From NCBI GenBank assembly GCA_021613535.1, contig CP075497.1, positions 11,408,001 to 11,472,000 on the forward strand: a DNA stretch of 64,000 nucleotides, read 5' to 3'. Both the position numbers and the translations under genes were made by a program. The stretch is from Adineta vaga (Eukaryota > Rotifera). Numbering within the stretch: position 1 is the stretch's first letter; each line of letters begins with the position of its first letter. This document shows, piece after piece, positions 50,430 through 64,000 of this stretch. Below the pieces are notes generated by a model. The model made no database searches. It was not told the origin of the DNA and saw only the letters and a list, made by a program, of their open reading frames with translations.

Positions 50430-50793
50430 CTTCATCATTTTTTTGTACTCACTTTGTTAACAAATTCTCATTTACATGATCAATTTTAGTAGTAGAGAAA
50501 ATATTTCTTCGAAAATCTATCTTTTTATTCTTGTCTCTAGGAGATATCATCTTAAAATCAAAAAGCAAAAGTTCACACTTATCCAGAACCACTTTAAAAC
50601 AAGTTGATTTAAAACAAAAACAAACAATAAAACTACACGTTACAAAAAGTCTAGCAAATCATAATCATATTACAGAATAAATAATATAACAAAGTAAATA
50701 ATAAATACATATGGAATAGTTTAGTTGACAGAGAAGATACTGGAAATAGGTTATAGCATAATAAATTGATCAGAAAATGTTTTGGCGTTATCT
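50430..50793. other. Intergenic region between the FAM193-like gene and CHP1
   Basis: AT-rich convergent spacer holding both 3' UTRs; AATAAA-like signals are present on both strands. No gene seen. Confidence 0.5.
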
Positions 50794-51594
50794 TTAACTT
50801 AAAAATTTCATGCTCATCTTATCATCAGCATCAATACGTTCAAGAGTTTTACAAAATTCTTCAAATGTTATCGATTTATCACCATCGCTATCCTAAAAGA
50901 ATACGTAACATAGACAAATGTTCATTCTTTTCTATGATTAACTTACTAATTCGCCGATTGTATGATCAGCAATAGTGGCTATTTGATCATCATGAATGTT
51001 TCCTCCGACCATCATTTTTAAAACTTCTAATAATTCAGTTCGATCTATTTTCATATCATGATTTCTATCATACATCTAAATAAAAGCGAATTTTTAATAT
51101 TCAACGGATTTCATTTCATTAAAAATTACATACATCAAAGAGAAATTTTAATTTACTGTCACGTGTATTAAATTCTGTTGCTGTTGCTTTGACTTTTCCT
51201 TGACGAAATTTTGCAAGTAAGAATATAAATTGTTTAAAATTGATCTTATTATTTTCACCATAATCATCCATGATAACATCAATTAACCGTTCACCTAAGG
51301 GATTAATGTTGACCTAGTAGAAAGAAATAGATGAAAAACAATGAGTTGTTTTTTAGAAAAAAAATTACTTCTGGAATGCATAAAAGATCTTCACGTGTCA
51401 AAAATCCACAATCACGTTTATCCAATGTTTTAAAACGACTATAAAGACGTTGAACTTGCTTCGCTGTAAAACCTATTTATAGATAATTTATAGAATATTT
51501 TCTTTTATCTTTCAAATTATATTAATAAACCTGTTTGTTGACAAATATTTTGTATATCTTCTTGTTGAAGCATGATACTTGCATTGGATCCCAT
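50794..51594 (-). CDS. CHP1: Calcineurin B homologous protein 1 (EF-hand)
   Basis: Five exons (51531-51594, 51369-51472, 51134-51313, 50947-51075, 50794-50892) give 191 residues. MGSNAS is an N-myristoylation signal. Calcium loops are clear in EF3 (DRNHDMKIDRTE) and EF4 (DSDGDKSITFEE); EF1 and EF2 are degenerate, as in the family. INPLGERLIDVI and LEVLKMMVGGNI are typical CHP segments, and the C-terminal DDKMSMKFLS matches QKMSIRFLH of CHP1. It is a cofactor of Na+/H+ exchangers and acts in constitutive membrane traffic. It converges with the small FAM193-like gene. Confidence 0.93.
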
Positions 51595-52013
51595 AGTGAA
51601 CGTGCCTACTAATCTAGAACAAGAAAACATTCTCAAATAAAAACTTCGATTGGAACCTTTTTTTCTCTCTCACTATATAAGTGTCAAATATCGATCTATT
51701 TTGATTAGAGATGATTCAATTTATCGTTAAAAACGATTCTATTAAGATATTCTTAAGTATTCTTTTCTTTGTTAAATGTTGTTATTAAGCATAGTGGCAT
51801 GAAAAAGTCATTAAAGGTTTTGATCATTAACAAGAAAAACTGTCAGAAGAGTAACAATAACAACAACAACAACGAGTAACAACGGGTTGAATATAAAAAA
51901 AAAACGAAACGCTCGGCGATGAAGAGAGGAAAAAACATGGTTCTAAACACACACACTGAAAAATCACACATGCACACTTGAAGTTTAATGTCATCCTCTT
52001 ATTGATCATTGAA
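51595..52013. other. Spacer between CCT5 and CHP1
   Basis: Same-strand spacer (419 bp) with the CCT5 3' UTR and CHP1 upstream region. An ORF at 51827-52051 is a shadow. A GTT-type run lies near 51860-51876. Confidence 0.45.
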
Positions 52014-54157
52014 TTATTCTTCTGATTCGCCGGGTAAACGAATATCATCAATTTTAAGAATCATTCGAACTAGTTGTGTTGCCAAACTAATTTGTTGACG
52101 TTTACCAATAAGTGTTTCAATAACTGATTGAGATTTCATATCTAAATCATTCAGAAGAGAATGAATAACGATCAAAATCAAATAGTAAACTTACCAGTTG
52201 TTCCTGTGTTAAGACAATCGACACCTAATCGTGGATTATTCTGTGCAATTTGTTGGGATTTAACATCAGATACTGTTTTAAGTGGTGAATAACCACTATT
52301 TTCAGCCAATGCTAATGGAACAGATTCAAGTGCATCAGCAAAAGCACGAATAGCATATTGTTCAATGGTTGGTATCTAATCGAGAGAAAAACATTCCCCT
52401 TAGATCTAAATTTTCGTCTTCATACCTTATTAGCTTCCTTGGCAACTTCGATAGCGCAGGCAATTTCACAAGCACCACCACCATAAACAATTCGATTATC
52501 ACGAACAAGATTTCTAACAACACATAATGCATCATGTAAAGCACGTTTCGCTTCTTCAACAACCTGAATAAAGCAACATTTACATTATGATACCATATTT
52601 CTCAAAAAACAAAGAAATAAACATTACCATTTTATTTCCACCTCGAACAAAGATCGTACAAGTATTGGATTTCTTACATTCTTCAATACATAACATATGG
52701 TCACCTGTTGTGCCGAAATCTAATTCTCGAACACGTCCAGCAAAACCTAATTTTTCAGCTGTAAGTTCTTGAAATCGTGGAACAATACGACCACCCGTAG
52801 CAATAGCAATCAATTCAATTTCTGGTCCACCAACCCAACGAACAGCAGGTAAAGCATTTGAAAGAAGTAAATGATTTGCTTCATCATCAAAACCCCATTG
52901 ACAAATAACTAAATTTGTACCTGAATCTTTGATCTTAATTGAAAATGAATTAAATTTATTTTCAAAACAAACCAAAGATCCTTTCTTGTAACTTACAGAT
53001 TTGATCATTTCGGTGAATTTTTCTTTTTCATATTCACGTAATTTATGATAATCATCAACTGTAGTAATATCTAATTTGTGTTTTGTTTTTGGTTTTGGTG
53101 GTTCAAATGGGCATGTTAAAATAGCAATTTTAGCATTAAGAACTTCCTAAAAATAATCCAATTCTATAGAGATACGAAAGAGATGAAGAGGCCAACACAA
53201 ACCTTTGGCATTTGAGGATGTGAAAATGTTTTGTCCACAACAACACCTTTGACTAAAAGCGTATCTTCTAATCGACCACCGACTTTACCTTGAACTTTAA
53301 TTAATTCAAAATTCACATCACGTCGTTCCATATCAGCAACGCTCATAATTGCATTGACAGCTATTTCAGCCATCTGACGTTGACATCGATTAATACTAGA
53401 ATCATAGAACATAGATTAGACATTAAACATTCGTTAATTTTACATTTTTGAACCGAGTGTAGTCATAGCAGTATTAATCAATGGATCAAGTTTTTTTAAA
53501 TCAAGTGGATAAGTTTCAGAAATTTTATCCAAATGTTCAAGTGCTATTTTAGCAGCCAATTCATAACCATCAGCAATACGAATTGGATGAATGCCTTTAT
53601 CGAGAAGAGCTTCAGCTTGTTCAAGTAATGCACCGGCCAAGACTATTTATCATAGAGAAAAAAGAAGGAGAGTATGATTATTTCGTAATTTAATTGAAGA
53701 ATATCATTTGCTTACCGACAACACCTGTTGTTCCATCACCAATTTCATCATCTTGAGATTTGGATAATTCAACAAGTAATTTTCCAATTTCATTCTCAAC
53801 ATGCATCATATTAAGAATAGTTGCACCATCATTCGTTATTGTAATATCACCATCGGGCGAGACCATGCATTTATCCATACCTTTACAAACGAAATGGTAA
53901 TAAAAATATTCGACGTAATTATTTGTTTCGTACCTCGTGGCCCCAATGATGTTTTGAGTGTATTAGCCACTGCTTTGGCGGCCAAAATATGAGACTAAAA
54001 TAGAAAAAAAATCCGATAGATATTTAATGATTCTTGAGAATGAAATATATACCTTGTGTGCTTCAATCCCAAATAGACGTTTTTTTGAATCTTGGCCTTT
54101 GAGGATAAGTACCGGGCGACCGAATTCATCGAAAGCAAGAGTTCCTACGGATGGCAT
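52014..54157 (-). CDS. CCT5: T-complex protein 1 subunit epsilon
   Basis: Ten exons (54053-54157, 53934-53994, 53716-53880, 53444-53642, 53203-53395, 52997-53146, 52628-52933, 52426-52563, 52195-52375, 52014-52141) give 541 residues, equal to human CCT5. It begins [15 protein letters not shown]. Chaperonin motifs are intact: TSLGPRGMDK, NDGATIL, the catalytic [16 protein letters not shown], and [13 protein letters not shown] near the C-terminal part. It ends RLPGESEE, the epsilon signature. It is one of eight subunits of the cytosolic TRiC/CCT ring that folds actin and tubulin. Divergent from the FAM221 gene (408 bp). Confidence 0.97.
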
Positions 54158-54565
54158 TTTGATTGATCTAGATCGAGATTGTATGAAATGAATATACTAT
54201 ACGAGGATGACTGATTTGAAGAAAAAAGAAAAAAAACGTTTGCGATGAATATATGTATATCACCACGACTGCAGCATTTGTTTGTTTATTATATACTCTT
54301 TTGCGTTCTTCCATTAATGATTGGTTTATTATTTGATTATTAATTAAAACGTTTTTTTTCATCTAGTTACATTATTGAAAAAGAAATAGCCGAATCTTTC
54401 TTACTCTTAATCAAATTAGAGTGAATAAACTCTTGATTTTTAAAGTCATTTGTTTTCGTAGAGGTTCTTGCGTAGCAACATTCGTCTGATGGTTCTTAGA
54501 ACAGATGGCGTATTCGTTTCACATATTACGACGCTATTTGTCAAGTATTTGATTTATATTCAACA
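54158..54565. other. Divergent promoter region, CCT5/FAM221
   Basis: About 400 bp between two divergent starts. AT-rich with no ORF of coding character; likely holds both promoters. Confidence 0.5.
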
Positions 54566-56064
54566 ATGAGCAAACGTTCGACACCAGGTTAAAGTAGGAA
54601 TAGTTTCTCGCTTTGATGTACTATTGCATGCGATATCCCTTCTTTCATTTTATTCGTATCGTATCAATTTTGAATATCTTTTTTTTTCGTTTTCTATTCA
54701 TAACAGGATCTCAACAACAACGAACACCGGCCGCTTATCGTTCATCCTCTGTCGATGTTCCACGAGGTAGTTTATGAATACAAGGATTTCTATTTCTCAT
54801 CTATATTCTTTAGGTTCAACTAATCGATCATTGGTACCAGCAACCAATTCAAGAAATAATGCTTTAGAGCGAGTCGCACAAAATCCCATTCGTTTTCATG
54901 AAGAAAACGGAATGATGGTACCAGATGGTTTGTATATTTACCATCAATGCAGTAGAGTTACTAAGTACTTTTCCTAGGATATACATCACATGTAATTCGT
55001 CCAGCTGCTAGAGGCGATGTGGTAAGTCAAATTTAGGTGGGAATAATATAGGTAGGCAGTATTTGGTTTTCCATAGGTAACAATGGCTCGAGCAATGAAC
55101 CGTGATTTTGGTGCAAAAGCTAAAGCTATGTTTCAAAGTGAAGTTGATGCAGCACGTGAAGCAATTGAACAAGATCTTTATATTAGTTATCGACAACCAG
55201 GTAAAGATTTTGATTGTTATCGTGTTGGTTCAATTGGAAGATGCTTTTGTGGCCATGCACTCAATGAACATGCAAGATTTAATGGTATTGCTATAGTTCT
55301 CTTGTTCTTTCTATACTAAGATTTTGTTTGTTTTTTTGCAATAAAAAGGTAAATCAAGACGTTTAAAATGTAAATCGGGTGGCTGTGCTTGTGATGCATT
55401 TGCTTATATTCCATCTCGACCGGATGAAGCCGGCGAATTTTGGTTAGCAAAACGACCTGGTTTTGATCAATCAACTTGGCGAGCCAAATGTCGATGTGGG
55501 CATGCACATGATCGTCACGAACCCAAATATAAACGATGCAAAGGTATGTTATCTATTTATACAACAATAGTTGAACATTATCCTGTGTGTTTGTTTAGAA
55601 TGTAGTTGCAGTAATTTTAATTCGAATTTTCTATGTGCTGCATGTAACAATCATTGGGAACAACATGAAACATTTATTGAACGTGGTGATGAACGTGAAC
55701 AACAGAAATTACCCACAGGTGAATTCTATATGCCATTTGCCGAACTACCTGATATGCAACAAGTGATATTCACGGGTTCGGATGCACATATGCCAAGTCC
55801 TTATTTGGATGCAGCACCAAGACAAGCTGTTCAACATGGTGGTGGAATGCGTGGGCGTGCAGCTGCATTACGTAAATTTTAGTTTAATGCGAGAGGAAAA
55901 AAAAGAAATCTTTGTTCTCTATTATAGAAGCACCTAATCGACCAGCGATTGGCTATGAACAATATTCAAATTCATCAACACGAAATGATAATAGTGCTGC
56001 TCAGAGAGGCCCTCCACGTGGACGTGGACCGTTACGTGGAAGTCATCGAGCAACTGAAGAATAA
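54566..56064 (+). CDS. FAM221 family cysteine-rich protein
   Basis: Eight exons (54566-54587, 54707-54766, 54814-54927, 54978-55021, 55077-55284, 55349-55543, 55599-55871, 55928-56064) give 350 residues. The core has many Cys and His, suggesting zinc binding: RCFCGHALNEHARF, CKSGGCACDAFAYIPSRPDEAGEFWL, FDQSTWRAKCRCGHAHDRH and FLCAACNNHWEQHETF. These are the FAM221A/B blocks in order. The family lacks a settled function and is often linked to ciliated cells, which I have not tested here. The C-terminus is Arg/Gly-rich (RGPPRGRGPLRG). The first exon is only 22 nt. Confidence 0.88.
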
Positions 56065-56680
56065 AGAAATCAATGATATAATATATCCGGTGCTACTTTT
56101 TCCCTGTGTAAATTTTACTTTATTTTTTATTTTGTATTGATAATCTTGCATATTCACATAATAAAGACTTTGGAAAGCAACAAATGTCATGTTTATTATT
56201 TCCCAATCGAGCGAATGGAAAAAGTATCGATGAATCATTCTTCATTCGTACGAACGAGCGAAAAAGAAAAACAACTAACCACAATCAGGATAGGGAAAAA
56301 GAAAAAAACAAACTTCTATTATACTATCGCTTGACGGATTTTACTAAAAACTTTTTTTTTATCAAAGTCTATAGAGAAGTTACAGATATGCGAAAAAACA
56401 ATAGGTAAATAGTCTTCTTGTGGGGTTTTTCCTAGTTGATGTGTCCTATATAGAAGAAAGTTATTTATGCATCATCATGTTCACTATCCGAATGCGCAAT
56501 TAATCTTACAGGTTTTTTTAAATAGGCATTCATTCTAGTGATGTAACGTTCGAGACTAGTAGCGATTTTTTAGGATGAATGACAGATGTGTGAAATTATC
56601 GGATAATTCAATGTTGAATAGATAAACAATGTTACTTTCTATTTTAGATATTTTTTCGATTTTGACTTTTCACACGAACA
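56065..56680. other. Intergenic region upstream of the RNase III gene
   Basis: Holds the FAM221 3' UTR and promoter sequence; short overlapping frames look non-coding. Confidence 0.4.
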
Positions 56681-57166
56681 ATGAATCGAACTGAGCTCTT
56701 AAGAAGATTTCAAACTGCATGTGGATATACGTTTAAGAGAAGCGAACTATTAGAAGAAGCTCTCACACATGACAGTAATCGAGTGAATAATCGTGATGCA
56801 CCAACGTATCAACGATTGGAATTCCTTGGTGATAGTGTACTAAATTTAGTCGTTAGCGAGTATCTTTATCGCAACAATCCGAATTTTACAGAAGGTCAAT
56901 TGACAAACAAACGAAGCGAGCTCACCGATGCAACAAAACAAAGACAAATAGCTGACCAACTTGCACTGAAAGATTATATATTATTCGGGCAAAGTGTGGC
57001 GAGAGAACAATTTAGAGGACATCATAGTTTCGTTGAATCAATCATTGGAGCTGTTTATATCGATGGTGGAATGGAAGAAGCTCGAAAACTAATTCGTAAA
57101 TTTTGGGAACTTACTGATGCAGCTCCTGCTGCGGCGGCAGCTGCTGGCGCTTGTTTATTATCATAA
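56681..57166 (+). CDS. Stand-alone RNase III domain protein with altered active site
   Basis: Intronless, 161 residues. It has the RNase III fold with RLEFLGDSVLNLVV at 45-58 and SIIGAVYIDGG at 120-130, and no dsRNA-binding domain. By E. coli numbering, E41, D45, E65 and E117 are kept as E47, D51, E71 and E119. The metal-ligand D114 is Ser116, and E38 is Gln44. The missing Asp makes normal cleavage doubtful; it could be a binding or dimerising partner. The end is Ala/Pro-rich (DAAPAAAAAAGACLLS) and terminates in CLLS, a CaaX-like box that could be prenylated. Not Drosha, Dicer or MRPL44, which have extra domains. An intronless, bacterial-like gene with GC-richer 3' codons may be of foreign origin. 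It converges with the FkbM gene. Confidence 0.8.
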   Translation: MNRTELLRRFQTACGYTFKRSELLEEALTHDSNRVNNRDAPTYQRLEFLGDSVLNLVVSEYLYRNNPNFTEGQLTNKRSELTDATKQRQIADQLALKDYILFGQSVAREQFRGHHSFVESIIGAVYIDGGMEEARKLIRKFWELTDAAPAAAAAAGACLLS

Positions 57167-57400
57167 TCGTCTAACTTGAGCAATTTCACTACTGAAATTC
57201 ATGATTAACTATATAATAGATTTTTTAAAACATATATTGCCAATAAAATCTTTCTAATGTATGAAAAATCTATTTTAGTACATGAAATTTTGCATTGAGT
57301 TTAAAAACATGATCACATATTGTCCTTATCATCTGTAATAGAATGTTCTTATTGACATTCATATCTTTCAGTAGTCCTTCATCGTCTAAATGATTTATAA

Positions 57401-58261
57401 TTAGTTTGATGTTCCATTTTTCAACACCCATCCTTCCCAAAGTTTCGTATAATGATATAAAATCTTGTGTGTTCTTTCAAATGCTTGCTGGATCTGACAG
57501 TAAATACACGATCCGTCCAGTACCAAACTAATATGTGAAGCAAATTGAATCACTCGAAAATATTGCGTTAAATTATTTAGAATTAATGCAGGTATTATTT
57601 CAAATTCACATCCTTCACAATTGATACTAATCATATCAATCATTCCATTTTTTGTTCTTGTTTGTCGAATTCTATGAATGACTTCAACAATATCAAGTAG
57701 TTCAATTTGAACAATCTTTGATGAATTCAGTGAAGATAACTTTCGAAAAGTACTTGTTCCAGCATTTCCATGATCGATGGGTTCAATCGACAGATTTCTT
57801 GCACGATTACTTAATCCATAAGGAAAAATTTCTACTTTTCGATTGGATTTAAACATATCAGAAAGATTTTTTGCCATAAAACGTAATGGTTCATAACTCA
57901 TTATCCATGGATCGTGAAATTCAATGAATTTAACAGTATCATGAGCACGATTTCCACCGACTTCAATAATGAGTGAAGAGGAATTAAATAGATGTTTATG
58001 TGCTGTATGTCTTAAACTTTCGACAGACCAGAATGATTCATCTTTACCCATACCTATACATTGGTGATACTTTTTTCTATCGATGTTTGGAAAATTTCGT
58101 GCTGGTTTACATGTGAAAGTCTCACGAATAATGATTGGCATTGAGATAGATTTTGTTGAAGAAAATGCAGAAAGTATTATATCTGATCGGAAGAAGTAAA
58201 ATAATAGAATAGATAATATTCCGCTCAATGATAAAACCAATAATTTCATTCGTGATGTCAT
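57401..58261 (-). CDS. FkbM-type methyltransferase, type II membrane protein
   Basis: Intronless, 286 residues. MTSRMKLLVLSLSGILSILLFYF is a signal anchor, leaving the rest in the lumen or outside. The SAM-binding motif I is LIIEVGGNRAHDTVKF (about 96-111), followed by the FkbM hallmark MISINCEGCEFEIIPAL (about 214-230). N-glycosylation sequons are present. FkbM enzymes methylate small molecules or sugars in bacteria; animal members anchored in the Golgi are poorly characterised. The single exon and lineage-scattered family make horizontal acquisition possible. Substrate unknown. Confidence 0.82.
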   Translation of the reverse strand: MTSRMKLLVLSLSGILSILLFYFFRSDIILSAFSSTKSISMPIIIRETFTCKPARNFPNIDRKKYHQCIGMGKDESFWSVESLRHTAHKHLFNSSSLIIEVGGNRAHDTVKFIEFHDPWIMSYEPLRFMAKNLSDMFKSNRKVEIFPYGLSNRARNLSIEPIDHGNAGTSTFRKLSSLNSSKIVQIELLDIVEVIHRIRQTRTKNGMIDMISINCEGCEFEIIPALILNNLTQYFRVIQFASHISLVLDGSCIYCQIQQAFERTHKILYHYTKLWEGWVLKNGTSN

Positions 58262-58754
58262 TGTTGATAATAACAGTTGAGAAATGTCTAAAAAAATATC
58301 TTGAAACGTGATTAATTTTTATCGTTAGATTTTCTTGTTTCTTTTCAATTTACAAAAATTTAGCTAAACGATACATTTTTTACTTTTTTACCTGATTCTG
58401 ATTTCTGTACAATCTTTTCTCTCTCTCCGCATTTTCTTAAACGAACTAAGGATTTCAACAGAACAATAGGCAAGAATTCCTCATAATCAAAATATGTACT
58501 GCAATACAAACAGAACGAACAAATGCGTCATTTTCAGTTCATCATTGCTTATTTACTTACATTTTGTAGCAACAAGTAACCAATGAAATTATATCTTGTG
58601 AATAGATGGAAATCAATCGTCAATACAGAATACTGAATATGACGCAATATTTTTCAAATAAGTGTTAGACTTCTTCCATAGAATGATTACATGGTATTCA
58701 TAATCAATCATGATCAGATATATTCTACAAACAATTCACCGATAAATAGAAGAT
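58262..58754. other. Intergenic region between NUDT2 and FkbM
   Basis: AT-rich spacer of about 490 bp, both genes on the minus strand. No gene recognised. Confidence 0.45.
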
Positions 58755-59381
58755 TTATTTTTCAATACAAGCTACAGATTTAACAGATATATATTGATGT
58801 ACTTTATTCAATAATGGATCGATGGTTTTGATCTGAATAGGAATTGGTGGAGAATTCCAATCAAACCATTGAAAACCCGGATGTTCAGTTGGATTGATCT
58901 GGAAGATAAAATCATTGTCATTATGAAATAAAATGAAGAATTCGTTCCTACTTGTACTGAATCTGACTTCAGTTTTGCAAGAAATATAACAAGTGTTTTC
59001 TTTACTCGTTCACCACCAAAACGTTTGTATGTTGGATAGTAAATCTAAAGAATGTTATTATATGAAATACCGAGAAAAAATAGAGATAATTACATCTTCG
59101 AAACGGAAATTAGGATCAATGTCGATTTCAGCCGATTGAATTCCTGTTTCTTCATTCAATTCTAAATTAATTTGCACAGAATATTAAAAGAAAACGATGG
59201 TATATAAATATTTACCTCGCAAAGCTGTTTCATGTTCATTTTCTCCATTTTTCATATGTCCTTTGGGTAAATCATAGCGATATTTGTGCTTCATTAACAA
59301 AAAACTTCTATTGGATTTCATCAGAAAAAATCCACAGGATTTCACTTCTCGTAATTCTTTATCATCAAAATTTTCTGCCAT
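58755..59381 (-). CDS. NUDT2: Bis(5'-nucleosyl)-tetraphosphatase, Nudix family
   Basis: Four exons (59216-59381, 59094-59161, 58952-59044, 58755-58898) give 156 residues, near the human 147. The Nudix box is complete: GHMKNGENEHETALRELNEETGI (G-x5-E-x7-RE-x2-EE-x-G). The Lys-Gly-His start (LPKGH) and EHPGFQWFD near the C-terminus agree with Ap4A hydrolases. It cleaves Ap4A to ATP and AMP, limiting alarmone. The first exon carries a 15-residue N-terminal extension before VKSCGFFLMK. Confidence 0.88.
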
Positions 59382-59755
59382 TGAAACAATTCTCTATGTA
59401 TTTCAGGAATCAAATGAAAACTAATCAAAGATAGTATCACAACTATGTCATTTTATTCTTTCATAATCTTGCGCAAGAATGTATTTCTTAACAAATATCT
59501 ACATGAGTCATGCGCATACCGAATACGTCATGATAGAAATTCAATTTATTTATTTATTTATTTATTCATCTAATAATAAGAAGTCGATTTCTATCTGATT
59601 CACAGGTACATATATATATAAAGAACACATCTGAGAAGAAAAAGAAAAATAAATTTCTATTGATTTGAAAGGAGAAATTACACAATCTGACGAATAACAA
59701 AAATAATCTATCTGACCGAATTTATCTTTGAGAAAAATAATCTTCATATCTGTAT
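59382..59755. other. Spacer between MCM3 stop and NUDT2 start
   Basis: Same-strand spacer of about 370 bp holding the MCM3 3' end and NUDT2 upstream sequence. A TTTA run (TTTATTTATTTATTTATT) lies near 59546-59565. Confidence 0.5.
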
Positions 59756-62991
<3,236 letters not shown>

Positions 62992-63342
62992 CTAGAAAAT
63001 ATCAAATATGATGCATATTTATATTTTCATGTTTGTTTTTTTTTATAGTATATTTTATTTCATACGAATAGAGACAGCAGAAAACGAATGAACAACCAAC
63101 ACGACACAAACAACATGATAAAGAAGAGAAAAACAAATTAGTTTGTTGTTGTTTTTTTTCGAATACAATCTCAAATATACGCATACACACACACACACAC
63201 ATGTACAAATGTGACAGTACCAAACAGAAAATGTCTTACAAGCACTAAAGGGAAATAATCATAGAGTATATGAACTATGTTCAATACATAAACAAAGAAA
63301 TAGAAGAAAACAAACACAGTCTTATTGGATTTTTCAAAAGAT
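62992..63342. other. Spacer between BTB gene and MCM3
   Basis: Same-strand spacer of 351 bp. A CA run lies near 63184-63200; otherwise AT-rich and without a gene. Confidence 0.45.
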
Positions 63343-63946
63343 TCATTTGCGTAAAAGCAAACATGATTTAAGAATTGTATCGATTAAATCTGGTTGTTTC
63401 GCTTTCAATTCAGTCCAACCCTAGAGAAAAACAAATCAAATATGTTTCTAATCTTCTATTAAATTCAAACTTACCGCTGTTTCCATAACGTTGCCTAAAT
63501 TATTCGCAATATAATCACATGTTGTTTGTTTTAACATTTCCGATTTCATATTATCACTCAACATAAGTAATTCACTAAAACATACGATCAAATATATTCA
63601 TCGAAAGATTATAGAGAAAATTCTTGCTTACCATGCATTATCAACACGAATAATATCTTTAAGATAATATTCAGCATAGGTTTTCAAATCCGGCATATCA
63701 TAATTAGCTGCAATTGTTAATAAATCAATAACAAGTGTATGAGAAATAGCAGCACCTGGTAAAGCTAATTTTTTAATTCCACCTGTGTAAACATATTCAA
63801 GAAAATATAGAATTGTTTTACGATCAATATCATTAATATCAATTGTTAAAAATGATGCATCATCAGTACCACCAACTTGTGTATCGGTTTCCATACTTTC
63901 ACTTGTTGTATTGGCAGCTGAAGCGGTTGCTCGTTTACCATGACGA
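63343..63946 (-). CDS. BTB/POZ protein, 3' part only
   Basis: Three exons are visible (63632-63946, 63475-63574, 63343-63420); the gene continues upstream beyond 64000 after an intron at 63947-64000. The visible part encodes the second half of a BTB domain (TIDINDIDRKTILYFLEYVYTGGI, IDLLTIAANYDMPDLKTYAEYYL), followed by a BACK-like helical region (ELLMLSDNMKSEMLK, NLGNVMETAGWTELKA) and the end KSCLLLRK. The layout resembles SPOP/TDPOZ Cullin-3 adaptors, which use BTB to recruit the ligase, but no MATH domain can be seen because the 5' exons are missing. A Ser/Thr-rich insertion (AANTTSESMETDTQ) interrupts the BTB. Confidence 0.8.
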
Positions 63947-64000
63947 CTAAAATGAAAAAAAATCTATTTTGCTTTGTTTTCTCTTCTTGTAGATAGTTTT

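Overview
The window looks like gene-dense, AT-rich animal nuclear DNA. Proteins are spread over short exons with very short introns (mostly 48-65 bp, GT..AG), about one gene per 2 kb on both strands. The gene set is metazoan: a cadherin, AP-3 sigma, FAM78, ARID1/Osa, macoilin, JAGN1, POFUT2, Fuzzy and a SUEL-lectin receptor. A bdelloid rotifer (Adineta/Rotaria type) fits best: the genome is compact and AT-rich, there is a divergent histone H2A with a long tail (bdelloids are known for unusual H2A variants), and many start codons sit directly behind splice-acceptor-like sites, as expected where mRNAs are trans-spliced to a leader. The taxon is an inference; no rRNA, tRNA, CRISPR or complete transposon was seen.

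Layout. 0-12.6 kb: cadherin (+), AP-3 sigma (+) tail-to-tail with a two-TM KCNMB-like protein (-), divergent H2A (+), a small secreted peptide (+), a secreted protein of tandem 112-residue repeats (-), a short bHLH protein (-) and FAM78 (+). 13.5-21.3 kb: an 11-exon ARID1/Osa gene (+). 23-36.3 kb, all +: SUEL lectin/CUB-like receptor, macoilin, then ZDHHC24-like acyltransferase, JAGN1, POFUT2 and NADPH-cytochrome P450 reductase, a run dominated by ER membrane and secretory-pathway functions. 36.4-47.8 kb, all -: LRAT-like protein, actin (with TATA and CArG-like boxes), ITPA, MsrA, MRPS28, EXOSC3 and SRRT/ARS2. Read in transcription order, SRRT, EXOSC3, MRPS28 and MsrA are 130-205 bp apart and may form a polycistron. 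48.6-64 kb: FUZ and a small FAM193-like protein (+), CHP1 (-), CCT5 (-) divergent from FAM221 (+), a lone RNase III domain (+), FkbM methyltransferase (-), NUDT2 (-), MCM3 (-) and a BTB/POZ gene whose 5' part lies beyond the window.

I reconstructed 32 protein-coding genes. For each multi-exon gene, exon phases were checked by hand and sum to an open frame; individual boundaries may be off by a base. The most unusual items are the tandem-exon secreted proprotein with conserved Gly-Lys-Arg sites, the divergent H2A, the RNase III domain lacking a metal ligand, the bHLH protein lacking half its basic region, and the chains of close same-strand genes with acceptor sites at their start codons.
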